Below, piece by piece: positions 35,503 to 45,540 of a stretch of 64,000 bases of DNA. The position numbers and the translations under genes are program-made. This stretch comes from Aedes albopictus (Eukaryota; Arthropoda; Insecta; Diptera; Culicidae). The notes beneath the pieces were generated by a model. The model worked only from the letters and a program-made list of their open reading frames with translations. It ran no database searches and was not told the DNA's origin. The stretch lies in NCBI RefSeq assembly GCF_035046485.1, contig NC_085138.1:26356878-26420877 (forward strand), given 5' to 3'. Position 1 is the first letter of the stretch. Each line of letters opens with the position of its first letter.

Positions 35503-36341
35503 CAGTGGTTTCCACCCTATGGTCGCGGGCCACGTGAATATCTCAAGAACCGAAAGTGCTAGGTGGAAAAGCCAATGTTTTACGGATTGATCATCTTAAG
35601 GATCAGTATCCCTAATATATATATGTTGAAAATTCAGTGGTTTCCAATCTATGGTCACGGGCCACGTGAATATCTCAAGAACCGAAAGTGCTAGGAAGAA
35701 GAGCAAAGTTTAAGTTTAAGTTCGTTTGGCCAAATGTCGTTTGGCCGAATGCCATCTAGCCGATAGGGTCGTTTTTCCGAATGCCGTTTGGCCGAATCAT
35801 GATCAAAAGAATTCAGAGGAAGTTTTTGACATTCTAACTGCCAATATGACCATCAGAAGAATTTCCTTCTTTCAATCATAGGCTATTCTTTCTGGTTTTG
35901 ATTTTCATTGATTAGTTGGCGTTGAAACTACCGATATTATATCAAAGCTTTTTCGTTCTTTGAATCATGGGCTGTTCTTTGAAGATATACTGAAACGGGA
36001 AACAATGCCATGGTCACTTTATTTCATCATGCATTTTTCCGCCAAACGACCTTTTCAGCCAAATGGAGTTCGACCAAACGGCATTCGGCAAAATGACCCG
36101 GAACCCTATTGTATAATGCTGCTTGAGATGCATAATTTGAAAAGCCGATTTCACTTTCTCATCACCTTCAAGATTCTTGAGGAATTCGCATGGCCCGTAG
36201 CTCCAGTTTGAAAACTCCTGATGTTTACAACACCAGAGCATTGTAATAAATACCCCTTGAGATGCATAATCATTCATTCTCCTCGGCCTTAAGATTCTTG
36301 CGAAAACAGCATAGCCCGTGACCCCAGCTTGAGAACCACTG
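35503..36341. mobile_element. hAT-like element (CAGTGGTTTCCA ends)
   Basis: The left end CAGTGGTTTCCACCCTATGG ... GCGGGCCACG is matched by a right end that reads, reverse-complemented, CAGTGGTTCTCAAGCTGGGG. The left end is duplicated at 35635 (CAGTGGTTTCCAATCTATGG), giving a 132-bp direct repeat. No transposase, and no 8-bp TSD could be matched. Confidence 0.65.
35720..36112. mobile_element. Nested inverted repeat with GTTTGGCCGAAT words
   Basis: Left words GTCGTTTGGCCGAATGCC and ATAGGGTCGTTTTTCCGAAT are mirrored at the right by CCAAACGGCATTCGGCAAAA and GGAACCCTAT. This is a decayed element inside the hAT-like element. Boundaries are approximate. Confidence 0.5.
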
Positions 36342-37391
36342 TATCTCATTTCTCATCTAATCTCTCACCTCATCTCTCATCTCATCTCTCATCTCATCTC
36401 TCATATCTCATCTCATCTCATCTCTCATCTCATCATCACATCTCTCGTCTCATCTCTCATCTCATCTTTCATCTCATCTCATGTTATCCTTCTCTAACCC
36501 TACATCCTATCATCTACCCTCCCCTCTACCCTACCTTCTACCCTACCCTCTACCCTAACCCTCAACCCTACCCTCTACTCTAACGCTCTATCCTATTCTC
36601 TACTCTATCCTCTACAATAAATCTCTACCCTACCATCTACCCATAGGCGCCAACTTGTGACGTAGTTGGGGGGGGCAAAGCTCTCCAAAATTGGACAAAA
36701 TTCAACTTTTTTTAGCTCAATGCACTAGTTTTCACGTAAATATGCCTAAACTGCGTCGAAATTTCACGAATTTGGTTGATTTTGAGAGGCCTCGCCCCCC
36801 CAACTACGTCACAAGTTGGCGCGTATGCCTCTACCCTACCTTCTATTCTATCCTCTACCCTAACCCTCTACCCTATCGTCTACCCTACCTTCTACCCTAA
36901 CCCTCTACCCTACCTTTTACCCTACCCTCTTTTTTTTGACTCTACTCTCTACCCTTACTCTCTACCGTACCCTCTACCCTACCTTATATCCTACCTGCTA
37001 CCCTAACCCTCTACCCTACCCTCTACCCTACCTTTTGCCCTATCCTCTACCCTACCTTCTACTTCTACCCTACTCTCTAACATAACCCTTCACCCTACAT
37101 TCTACCCTACCCTCTACCCTAATCATCTACCCTACCCTCTACCCTAACTCTCTATCATAGTCTCTACCCTACCCTCTACCCTAGCCCTCTACCCTATCTT
37201 CAACGCTTATCATCTACCCTAACCCTCTACCCTACCCTCAACTCTACCTTCTACCCTACTCTCTACCCGAACCCTCTATCCAACCCTCTACCCAACCCTT
37301 TACCTTAATCCTCTACCCAACCCCCTATTCTACCTTCTTCCCAAACCAAACCCTCTACCCTACCCTCTACCTTGCCTTTTACCCTACCCTT
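36342..37391. repeat. Satellite: CTCATCTC tract then CTACCCT array
   Basis: 36345-36480 is an imperfect CATCTCATCTCT tract. 36490-37391 is an imperfect array of CTACCCT and CTAACCCT heptamer-like words (CTACCCTACCCTCTACCCTAAC). The array continues for a few units at 38822-38835 beyond the inserted element at 37394-38820. A second array of the same type is at 49190-49660. It superficially resembles telomere repeats but is too irregular. Confidence 0.85.
36642..36826. mobile_element. MITE inside the CTACCCT satellite
   Basis: Inverted ends CATAGGCGCCAACTTGTGAC and (reverse complement) CATACGCGCCAACTTGTGAC continue through GTAGTTGGGGGGG. 185 bp, no coding capacity. Flanking CTACC copies are ambiguous because the target is itself repetitive. 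Confidence 0.8.
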
Positions 37392-37393
37392 TA

Positions 37394-38820
37394 CACGGGA
37401 AAAAATCCGCTGCTTGAAACCTGCTAAATGAGTCATGATTTCGCGTAAAATGTGTGTTTTCAAGTTATAAATATACACCACAAAAAAAAGGTCATAATTT
37501 CATGACTCATGTTGCCGTAACGTCACCTTGGCGTTACGTTTTTCATATTTATTGACAAAAATTTGTAAGTTAAGTCATGATATCATGCCCATAAATACCA
37601 GAACTATTAACTAAATTCATAAAACCAGAAGCGGTATTCATAGAACTAGTAGGTGTCATTTATGGTTCCAGTTTTATTAGCGAAATTTGGTTAGTCGGTT
37701 CATATTATCATGAAGTACGTGCTCAAACTATGAACTAAATTTATGAAAGCTTGAGCATTACTCATGGTGCAAGTGTTTGTCATTTATGGTACCGGATCGA
37801 TTTGCGAAAAATGGTAGTACTGGTCATGTTATCATAAAGCGTGTTCTAAATTTATTACCTAATGTTATAAAAACATAAGCAGTATGCATGATTCTAGTAT
37901 TTGTAATTTATACTATCGGATTAATTGGTGCAAAGTGGCATTTAAGGTTATGTTATCGTGAAGCACGCACTCTGAAATCATGAACAAGGTTCCTGAATAT
38001 TGAAGTAATGTTTATGATTCTGGTATTTATTAGCAAAATGCCGTACATAGAGTCATGATACTATGTAGCATGCATGCTGTAATCATGATTCGCCTTCATG
38101 GAATCATAAGAAGTACTCATGATTATAATATTTCACCTTCATTCTTGTTTACGGATGCATCCACTTTCGATCGAATTTGATTAGTTCGAATCTTTCGCTC
38201 ATTTGATTATGCTGACGTAAACGGCAATACACACGAAATACTTTCGAAAGTGGATTCGTACGTAAACAATACAGGCTCTCTTTCGCACGGCATCACGTTT
38301 CTGGAATGTAGTTCAATAATTATATAGTTTACTACTATTTAAGTAAGAACAATTCACTACACTTTTTCGAAAACCAAAAAGAAAATCTCACCGGAAAACA
38401 CTGCCGCTCACAAAAGGCGCCTTGACAGAAGTGACAAAAATGGCGTAGGTGATTCTGCGCGAGGGTTTGCGTAACGCTTACAGTGCCCAAATTCGTTTGC
38501 TGTGATTCATGATTTTATGACTCTGCGTTATGTTTATACGACTCAGCGTCTAGTTGAGATGACTCAGCGTCGTAGTTTTATGACTCAGAGCCATGCTACC
38601 ATGACTCAGCTTTATGGTATTCAATTTATGAAAACGAGCTTAATTTTTTCATAACGCTTTTGACGGCCATGGCTTTTGTTGATGGAATCAGTTATTATTA
38701 TTCATGATAATCGTTGTTAACATGACGATATCATGACTTGTAGTTACAATATCATGAAGCGACAAGTTTTATGATATCATAACATTTTAGTCATGGATCC
38801 GGCAACGATTTTTTCCCGTG
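37394..38820. mobile_element. TA-flanked TIR element inside the satellite
   Basis: The left end CACGGGAAAAAATC is mirrored exactly by GATTTTTTCCCGTG at the right. TA occurs at 37392-37393 and 38821-38822, and CTACCCT satellite resumes directly after. The interior is rich in TCATGAT and GACTCA words without a transposase ORF. Tc1/mariner-type mobilisation is inferred from the TA duplication. Confidence 0.8.
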
Positions 38821-39149
38821 TACCCTAACCCTCTATGTATCATATACATCACATGTTACTTGTTCCCGAATACCTAAAACTAAGGAGCGTAAATTGGGGG
38901 AGCGCTATTTGGGAATTAGTGCGTAAATCGGGGGGTGCAAATTGAGTTTGGCGCAAAAGAAGTGAGCGTAAATTGGGGTTTTAGTGTAGTTGTTCTATGA
39001 GATTTCCTGTACTGAATTTCTAGGTGTTAACTTTCGAGTTTAGAATAGAATTATTCTAGAGTCCATATTTCCGAGGGTTTGTTGCGATGGTTCAACCACC
39101 AACAGCATACCGTCTTTCAGAACAGATCAAAAGAAAACGATTTTCAGTG

Positions 39150-40858
39150 AACAGCTTGAACTTACTGTACTTACTTTCAGTCCTATAGGCGGGCACCCAC
39201 GATGGTGCAGAGGGCCGAATTGAAAGATTTCCATCCTGGAAGATTGCCAGCCATCGCCTTGACCTGTGGCCAGGTCAAATTTCTGTCGACTTGCTTGATT
39301 TCGTTGTTGAGGCTGCGCCGCCATGAGCCTCTGGGTCTGCCTCTGCTGCGATGTCCTGCTGGGTTCCAATCGTAGCGTAGAGTGTGGCCGACCCACCTCC
39401 ACTTTCGCTCCCGAATTTCTGTCGCTATCGGCTTCTGATGACATCGACGATGGAGCTCCACGTTGGAGATCCAAATGTGAGGCTACCATGCACGAATTAT
39501 ATACCGCAGACATCTATTGATGAAGACCTGCAGCCGTTGAGTGTTCTCCGCTGATACACACCAGGTTTCACTGGCGTATAGCAACACAGATTTCACGTTC
39601 GAGTTAAAAATTCGGATTTTGATGCGTCGACTGATCTGGTTGTAATTCCATACGTTTCTTAAACTCGCAAAAGCAGCCTTCGCCTTCTTGATTCGTTCAC
39701 CTATGTCGATCTTGGTGCCGCCATCGGCGCCATTTGGCTACCAAGATATTGGAAGCTTTCAACATTCTCCACTGATTGCCCAGCTACCGTAAAGCTGGAA
39801 GGGTTGACCGTGTTTGCATCCAACGATTTGGTCTTGCTGACGTTGATGGTAAGAGCAACGTCATCAGCCAGTCCGAAGTCATGTAGGTGCTGCCACAGCA
39901 ATCCACGATTTGGTTCACGGTCAATCGCACCAACTAGGATCTCGTCGATTACGATGAGGAACAGTAGCGGTGATAGTATACATCCTTGTCTCACTTCAGC
40001 AACGACCCGGATGGGATCGGTCTAAACACCGTTGTGCAGTACTCTGCACGGCAATGCCCTGTCTGTCTGTCTTCTTGGCGTAACGTCCTCACTGGGGCAA
40101 AGCCTGCTTCTCAGCTTAGTGTTCTATGAGCACTTCCACAGTTATTAACTGAGAGCTTCCTCTGCCAATGACCATTTTGCATGCGTATATCGTGTGGCAG
40201 GCACAAAGATACTATATGCCCAAGAAAGTCAAGGAAATTTCTTGTACGAAAAGATTCTGGACCGACCGGGAATCGAACCCGTCACCCTCAGCATGGTCAT
40301 GCTGAATACCCGTGCGTTTACCGCCTCGGCTATATGGGCCCTGTACTGTGCTTCAATAAGGCCGATGATTTTCTCATGCAGAATAAAATATGCAGTAGTT
40401 GTGCGGATAGTACGGGGTCAGCTTTGAACATCTCAGCTGATATACAATCGACCCCTGGGGCTCTGTTCGATTTCATGCTACAGATGGCTGTTTCTATCTC
40501 CTGCCCTTGGCGGATCATGCTTAGGTGTTGATGGCGTGACCGACACTTGAAAAAGGTTTCCAATGTGCTCGATCAAGCGTTTCAACTGGTCATCCGGGTC
40601 GGTCAGTAACTGTCCAGACGTGTCTTTCGCGGGCATCGTAGCATTCATCTTAGTCCCACTAAGGTGACGTGAAACATCGTAGAGGAGACGGATGTCGCCG
40701 GTGTTAGCGGCTTTCTCGCCTTCGTCGGCTAGGGAGTCCGCCCACGTTCTTTTGTCCCGTCTACATGAGCGTTTCACTTCCTTCTCGAGAGCCGAATAGC
40801 GCTGACGGGCTACGGCTTTGGCTCTTCGAGTTTTCGCTCGCGCTATCGTGGCTTTGGT
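39150..40858 (-). pseudogene. Non-LTR retrotransposon, truncated and broken (reverse transcriptase)
   Basis: Reading from 40858 leftward, the linker shows AVARQRYSALEKEVKRSC, then the RT start SMKSNRAPGVDCISAEMFK. The frame then jumps to EKIIGLIEAQYRA, so an internal deletion has removed the palm motif A region. After the inserted SINE, RT continues with VRQGCILSPLLFLIVIDEIL and the catalytic ADD of GLADDVALT. The C-terminal part includes SVLLYASETWCVSAENTQRL and RKWRWVGHTLRYD, ending at a stop near 39183. A TAG precedes the VRQG motif and further frameshifts are present. No endonuclease domain remains. Clade not assigned. Confidence 0.88.
40063..40337 (-). mobile_element. Feilai-like tRNA-derived SINE
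   Basis: On the minus strand it starts GGCCCATATAGCCGAGGCGG with the A-box-like region. It has a perfect B box (GGTTCGATTCC), the GGATCTTTTCGTACAAG-type junction, CTGTGGAAGTGCTCATAGAA, CACTAAGCTGAGAAGCAGG, and ends GTTACGCCAAGAAG. A 7-bp TSD, GCCCTGT, flanks it (40056-40062 and 40338-40344). It sits inside the RT pseudogene, so it is younger. Feilai naming is from memory. Confidence 0.9.
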
Positions 40859-41045
40859 GACGGGTTCGATCTCGCTCCAGGATCTTTTCGTTATAGAAAT
40901 ATTCTTCCTTAGATAAAGAATATGTGATGTATAAATGCAAAATAGTCAATTGGCTAAGACAACTATCAATTATTATACATGGATCATAAGAACACTAAAC
41001 TGAGAAATAGGCTCTATACCTAATCCTCTTAGACGTAGATATGGG
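40859..41045 (+). mobile_element. 5'-truncated, diverged Feilai-like SINE
   Basis: Plus-strand GTGACGGGTTCGATCTCGCT (B box), CCAGGATCTTTTCGTTATAG, ATGCAAAATAGTCAATTGGC and CATAAGAACACTAAACTGAG align in order with the SINE at 40063-40337 read from its other strand. The tRNA-like head is missing. It abuts the retrotransposon remnant. Confidence 0.7.
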
Positions 41046-41114
41046 GAGAGGGAGTTCCAGGGGTGCCTAGCGTTCCTTAGAATAAAATTGACACCCCCTA
41101 GAATTCACCCTTAA

Positions 41115-41691
41115 CCCTCTAATACCCAATCCCGCCTTTAGACGGGATATAGTTTGAGCATTTTTGTAATTTTTGTTTCGTGGAAAATCTTTTTTTATAT
41201 TTTTGGCTGATATTTAGGACTGTTCTGTATATCTCAAAATGGTTTTTGGTGTATTTTAAAGCGAATTTACATTTTTTTTTAAATCATTGAAAAATGGATG
41301 TTTTAGTCACCTTTTAGAAGTCATTGTTTATTTTGTATTGAATCGCTACAATTAACATATTTTAAATTTTTCCCAAATCATTATATCATTGTTTAATAGT
41401 TTAAGGGAATCGAATACACTCTAAAGTTATTTTCCTTAAAATTACACGGAACATAAAATTTTCTGTGAAAAAAAAATTAAAATAATAATATTTCAACAAT
41501 AATCATAAAATCTCAAAATGTTTTCATCTCAAAAAATCCGTTCACCAAATTGGCTTCCAGGAAAAATATAAAAGTGAGGGGATGTTCAAAAATAAAAATT
41601 AGAAAAATCATCTTCCAAAACATGTTTAAATCGATTTTAGATGACGAAAAATGATATTTAGATCAAAATCAAAAATTTGGGTATTAGAGGG
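41115..41691. mobile_element. piggyBac-like MITE (TTAA target duplication)
   Basis: TTAA at 41111-41114 and 41692-41695 flanks ends CCCTCTAATACCCAA and TTGGGTATTAGAGGG. These are perfect 15-bp inverted repeats. The 577-bp interior is AT-rich with no ORF. TTAA plus CCC ends are diagnostic of piggyBac-type mobilisation. A solitary related end (TTAACCCTCTAACACCCAA) lies at about 61904. Confidence 0.9.
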
Positions 41692-42044
41692 TTAACTGTC
41701 ACCTAAAATTTAAAATTTCACATATTATTTATAAAATAAGTCAATAAACTTATGTTCTGTACGTTAAGCACCAATACGGTGCCAATCTCATCTTAGCCGA
41801 TTATTTTGTTTAAAATCCTCTAAATAGGATTATCCTGAGACACTATACAAAAATAATCTGATAATGTCAAAGCTGAGAAGCTTATTAAGCACCGTGGCCA
41901 GAGCCGAATTTTCTATTACGCTTAATGTCATTTTCTAATTTTGCCAAGAATGGTTACTGGGGCCCAAATTGCTGAGCTGGTAAAATATTCTTAGGTTTGC
42001 GAGTATTTGAGCTCAATTCGCGGAAAAATTCTGAATGTTTTTGT

Positions 42045-42465
42045 GACATCTCTGGGCAAATAACGTCATTGCCCTTCACCGGCTATAGCAGTCGGATGGT
42101 ACGTCTGCAATAGACGAAAAAACTCTTACTTTTTCGAAGACACAGTGTGTGAAAAATTGAGAGATAAATTTGTGAAAAAAATACCACTTGTTTTGGTGGG
42201 ATTCGAACCCACGACTCCGTATCGCTAGTCCGGCGCTTCAACCAACAACGCCACAGAACAAGTTACGATTTTGTGGAATGGAAAGTCAAACTGAATTCGA
42301 AGCACCACCCTTTTCGGGTCTGTCTTCCACAAAATTTATCTCTCTTTCGGCTTAGATGTCAATCTCCAACACTCTCGCAGTTGCGCCTTTCAGACATACC
42401 AGTCGACTGTTATAGCCGGTAAAGGGCAATATTTTTTTTTTCCCAGAGAAGTCCCAGACATGTCT
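42045..42465. mobile_element. TIR element carrying a tRNA-like block
   Basis: The inner inverted repeat is ATTGCCCTTCACCGGCTATA (42068) versus the reverse complement of the right side, ATTGCCCTTTACCGGCTATA (to 42430). Pairing extends outwards with TCTCTGGG words on both sides. AATAGACGAAAAAACTC recurs at about 42111 and 42468. The interior holds a tRNA-like block on the minus strand. Exact ends and TSD are not certain. Confidence 0.65.
42189..42260 (-). other. tRNA-like block with perfect B box
   Basis: The 72-nt minus-strand sequence has a near-complete acceptor stem (TGTTCTG with CAAAACA, 6 of 7 pairs). It has a perfect GTGGG-TTCGAAT-CCCAC T arm (B box GGTTCGAATCC) and a CTAGCGA loop with T33 and an AGC anticodon (Ala codons). 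The anticodon stem has one mismatch and the A box is weak. There is no acceptor identity typical of tRNA-Ala, so this is more likely a tRNA-derived module than a working tRNA gene. Confidence 0.5.
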
Positions 42466-42489
42466 GAAATAGACGAAAAAACTCAAACT

Positions 42490-43277
42490 TTGTCGAACTT
42501 TTCATCATTCATTCGTCGGCAGCAATTTATGGGCGCCTTCCGCAGATATTCACAAAGAAATTCCTAAAAAATATTCCGAAGAAGTTTCGGAAGGAACTCT
42601 TAAAAAATTTCTCGCAAGATTCTCCAATGAATTACCGAGCGGTTTTCCAAAGACCAAGTCAGAGAATTTCTTGAAAGAATTGTTGGAGATATCAACAAAG
42701 GCATTTCTAGAAGAATTTACAAAAAAAATCCAAAAGGATTTGCCGAAGGAATCTCCAGGCCAATTGTTAAGCATATATTCTAAAAGAAAACTATTCTGAA
42801 AGAATTGCCAAAAAAACCTAAGTAAATTTGCCGAGGTAATTTTAAAATAAAAGATGAAGATCTAAATGTAACAATCAAAGAATTCTCCAAAAAAACGCCT
42901 GAGAATTATTCAGAGAACTTGGTAATGAAATTCCTACAGTAATTTTCGAAGCAAGTTGCGTTGGAAATACCGAAGGTATTCCCAAAGCAACTGCTGCAGG
43001 AATTCCCCCAATAGATACTGAAGAAATATCGAAGAAATTGTTAAAGAATTCTCATACAAATTTCAAACAGGATTCAAAAAAATATCTACCGACGAAGTTT
43101 TCATAGGGATTTCCGAAAGAATACTGAACTTGATGCTGTATTATAACAAAAAAAAAACGCAGAAAGAAATTTTGGAAGACGAAACGTGAGAAATTTCAAA
43201 TAGTCATTGTTGAATTAATTACCTAAGGCATTATCGAAAGAATTTCCAAGAAGAAGAGTTCTTGGAGGAATTTGAAA
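42490..43277. repeat. Degenerate GAATTCC-type repeat
   Basis: Same diffuse family. It continues at 43482-43620 and 46644-46730 on the two sides of the inserted SINE and LTR element, which shows that the target was one continuous block. Confidence 0.7.
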
Positions 43278-43292
43278 ACAATAGCAAACGGA

Positions 43293-43466
43293 GCGGATCT
43301 GGTGTGGTGGTAAGAACACTTGACTATCACGCTGAGAACCTGGGATCAAATCCCACTCCCGACATACTTACAAAATGTGGGTTCTTCCTTCGAAAGGGAA
43401 GTGAAAACGTGGGTCCCGAGATGAACTAGCCTAGGGTTAAAAATCTCGTTAATACAGACAAAAAAA
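43293..43466 (+). mobile_element. tRNA-derived SINE with 15-bp TSD
   Basis: The head GATCTGGTGTGGTGGTAAGA (A-box region) is followed by GGGATCAAATCCC (decayed B box). The tail has CGAGATGAACTAGCCTAGGG, TTAAAAATCTCGTTAATAC and a poly(A) run. The duplication ACAATAGCAAACGGA (43278-43292) / ACAATACCAAACGGA (43467-43481) differs at one base. The insertion is in degenerate repeat. Confidence 0.9.
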
Positions 43467-43625
43467 ACAATACCAAACGGAATTGCTGATATAGTAAACT
43501 AAATGTTTCGCACTACAAAAAAAAAATTGGCGAAGGAACTCCCAAAGAAAAAAGAACCGATGGATGTGCCGGTAACATCCAACAATGCCTGATTGAATTG
43601 CCGAAGAAATTTCCAAAGTCATTAC

Positions 43626-43873
43626 TGTGAGATATAAGATGTACTGCATAAAGCTGTGGAAAGGAGATTGATCACAGCAGGCGATATAGCGCATTTGAAT
43701 ATGATGCGAACTGTCAAGCGGACAATGTTAGCATCCCTGCTTGCGTAGCAACAACTCCAGGCGTCACCCAACCGCGTTCACTCTTGCCACTTGCGAACCG
43801 ATGTCAGCCTGGGTAAGTTGTGTGTGCTGCACGTGAGGGGTGATTCCATCCCAGTGAAATACCAAACTCCACA
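43626..43873 (+). repeat. 5' long terminal repeat
   Basis: 248 bp, TGTGAGAT...TCCACA. A TATA-like GATATAAG lies within the first 12 bp. It is essentially identical to 46391-46638. Confidence 0.93.
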
Positions 43874-43890
43874 TTGGCGAATTCCTGCCA
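43874..43890 (+). promoter_or_regulatory. Candidate tRNA primer-binding site
   Basis: TTGGCGAATTCCTGCC starts immediately after the LTR. The TGG at its start would pair with a tRNA CCA end. I cannot name the tRNA. Confidence 0.6.
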
Positions 43891-44160
43891 GTTTTTTCGT
43901 TTAATTGAGGAAATGGAACCTATATTTTTGCTGGGAGGAATCACCCTTCAATGTACATGCATTAGTGAACAAGTGAGGGAAACACAAAACCCATATGTGA
44001 AAAGTGGAAGTTCGGTGTGATATTTTTCGGGGACGTAGCTCCCGCTGGAGCATGACTGCGGAAAACTATTTGTGCATGGGCAATTATTGACGGGAAAGAG
44101 TGCAACAAAAGAACAAATTCCAGCAGCGCTATAGTGATCGAATTGTTTTGTTTTGTGCTT

Positions 44161-45540
44161 ACAGCGTGTTGTTTGTCGTGGAGGAAGACTCCCGGCAATG
44201 TCCGCTTACGAAAAGCTAGATAAGAAAGATCCCGTTGTTTTGCATCGTGCAAATGTCGGATCGGAAGCTTACAGCGTGTTGTTTGTCGTGGAGGAAAACT
44301 CCCGGCAATGTCCGCTTACGAAAAGCTAGGTTAGAAAGATCCCGTTGTTTTGCATCGTGCAAATGTCGGATCGAAAGCTTACAGCGTGTTGTTTGTCGTG
44401 GAGGAAAACTCCCGGCAATGTCCGCTTACGAAAAGCTAGATAAGAAAGTTCCCGTTGTTTTGCATCGTGCAAATGTCGGATCGGAAGCTTACAGCGTGTT
44501 GTTTGTCGTGGAGGAAGACTCCCGGCAATGTCCGCTTACGAAAAGCTAGATAAGAAAGATCCCGATGTTTTGCATCGTGCAAATGTCGGATCGGAAGCTT
44601 ACAGCGTGTTGTTTGTCGTGGAGGAAAACTCCCGGCAATGTCCGCTTACGAAAAGCTAGGTTAGAAAGATCCCGTTGTTTTGCATCGTGCAAATGTCGGA
44701 TCGGAAGCTTACAGCGTGTTGTTTGTCGTGGAGGAAGACTCCCGGCAATGTCCGCTTACGAAAAGCTAGATAAGAAAGATCCCGTTGTTTTGCATCGTGC
44801 AAATGTCGGATCGGAAGCTTACAGCGTGTTGTTTGTCGTGGAGGAAGACTCCCGGCAATGTCCGCTTACGAAAAGCTAGATAAGAAAGATCCCGTTGTTT
44901 TGCATCGTGCAAATGTCGGATCGGAAGCTTACAGCGTGTTGTTTGTCGTGGAGGAAAACTCCCGGCAATGTCCGCTTACGAAAAGCTAGGTTAGAAAGAT
45001 CCCGTTGTTTTGCATCGTGCAAATGTCGGATCGGAAGCTTACAGCGTGTTGTTTGTCGTGGAGGAAAACTCCCGGCAATGTCCGCTTACGAAAAGCTAGG
45101 TTAGAAAGATCCCGTTGTTTTGCATCGTGCAAATGTCGGATCGAAAGCTTACAGCGTGTTGTTTGTCGTGGAGGAAAACTCCCGGCAATGTCCGCTTACG
45201 AAAAGCTAGATAAGAAAGTTCCCGTTGTTTTGCATCGTGCAAATGTCGGATCGGAAGCTTACAGCGTGTTGTTTGTCGTGAAGAGAGAGTCCCGGTAATT
45301 TCCGCTTACGAAAAGCTAGATTAGAAAGATCCCGTTGTTTTGCTTCGCGCAAATCTCGGATTGGAAGTTTGCATCGTGTTGTTTGTCATGGTAGATAAAC
45401 ATTGGCAATGTACGCAAAAACAAAATATTAGAAAAATCACGTAGTTTTGATTCGTGCAAATGTGGTATCGAATGGTTACAATATATTATTTATCAAGGAG
45501 TGTCGTCAATGTTGGCTGGCCAGAAGAAGGATTATGTTAA
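44161..45540 (+). repeat. 110-bp tandem array inside the LTR element
   Basis: Copies begin ACAGCGTGTTGTTTGTCGTG at 44161 and every 110 bp to 45261 (11 near-identical units). Two decayed units follow at 45371 and 45481. Each unit holds an AAGCTT site and CCCGGCAATGTCCGCTTACG. Sub-types (GAAGACT versus GAAAACT; AGATAAG versus AGGTTAG) recur in blocks: units 2-3 match 9-10, pointing to multi-unit exchange. Because 110 is not divisible by 3, ORFs walk through the three frames every 330 bp. Confidence 0.95.

Larger units (their letters stand above)
35281..38986. mobile_element. TA-flanked 3.7-kb composite (CACTAAAACCCCAATTTACG ends)
   Basis: CACTAAAACCCCAATTTACG at the left is matched perfectly in reverse complement at the right end, and TA flanks both sides (35279-35280 and 38987-38988). 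This fits a Tc1/mariner/pogo-type TIR element. Both ends also carry the same direct-orientation sub-terminal block (GAGCGCTATTTGGGAATTAG at about 35345 and 38900). The middle 3.5 kb (hAT-like element, satellites, further MITEs) therefore looks like material accumulated inside or between original short elements. Confidence 0.7.

Noticed and set aside
36490..37391. True telomere repeat array
   Set aside because: Words are irregular, the array is short and interstitial, and mosquitoes do not use TTAGG-type telomeres.
42189..42260. Functional tRNA-Ala gene
   Set aside because: Acceptor stem and A box do not fit tRNA-Ala, and the block lies inside a mobile element.
44235..45298. Series of ~100-codon ORFs in the 110-bp array as a repeat-protein gene
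   Set aside because: 110 is not a multiple of 3, so ORFs drift through all frames and stop in every third unit; no single continuous product exists.
44161..45370. CRISPR array
   Set aside because: The 110-bp units are contiguous with no unique spacers, and the array sits inside an LTR element in animal DNA.
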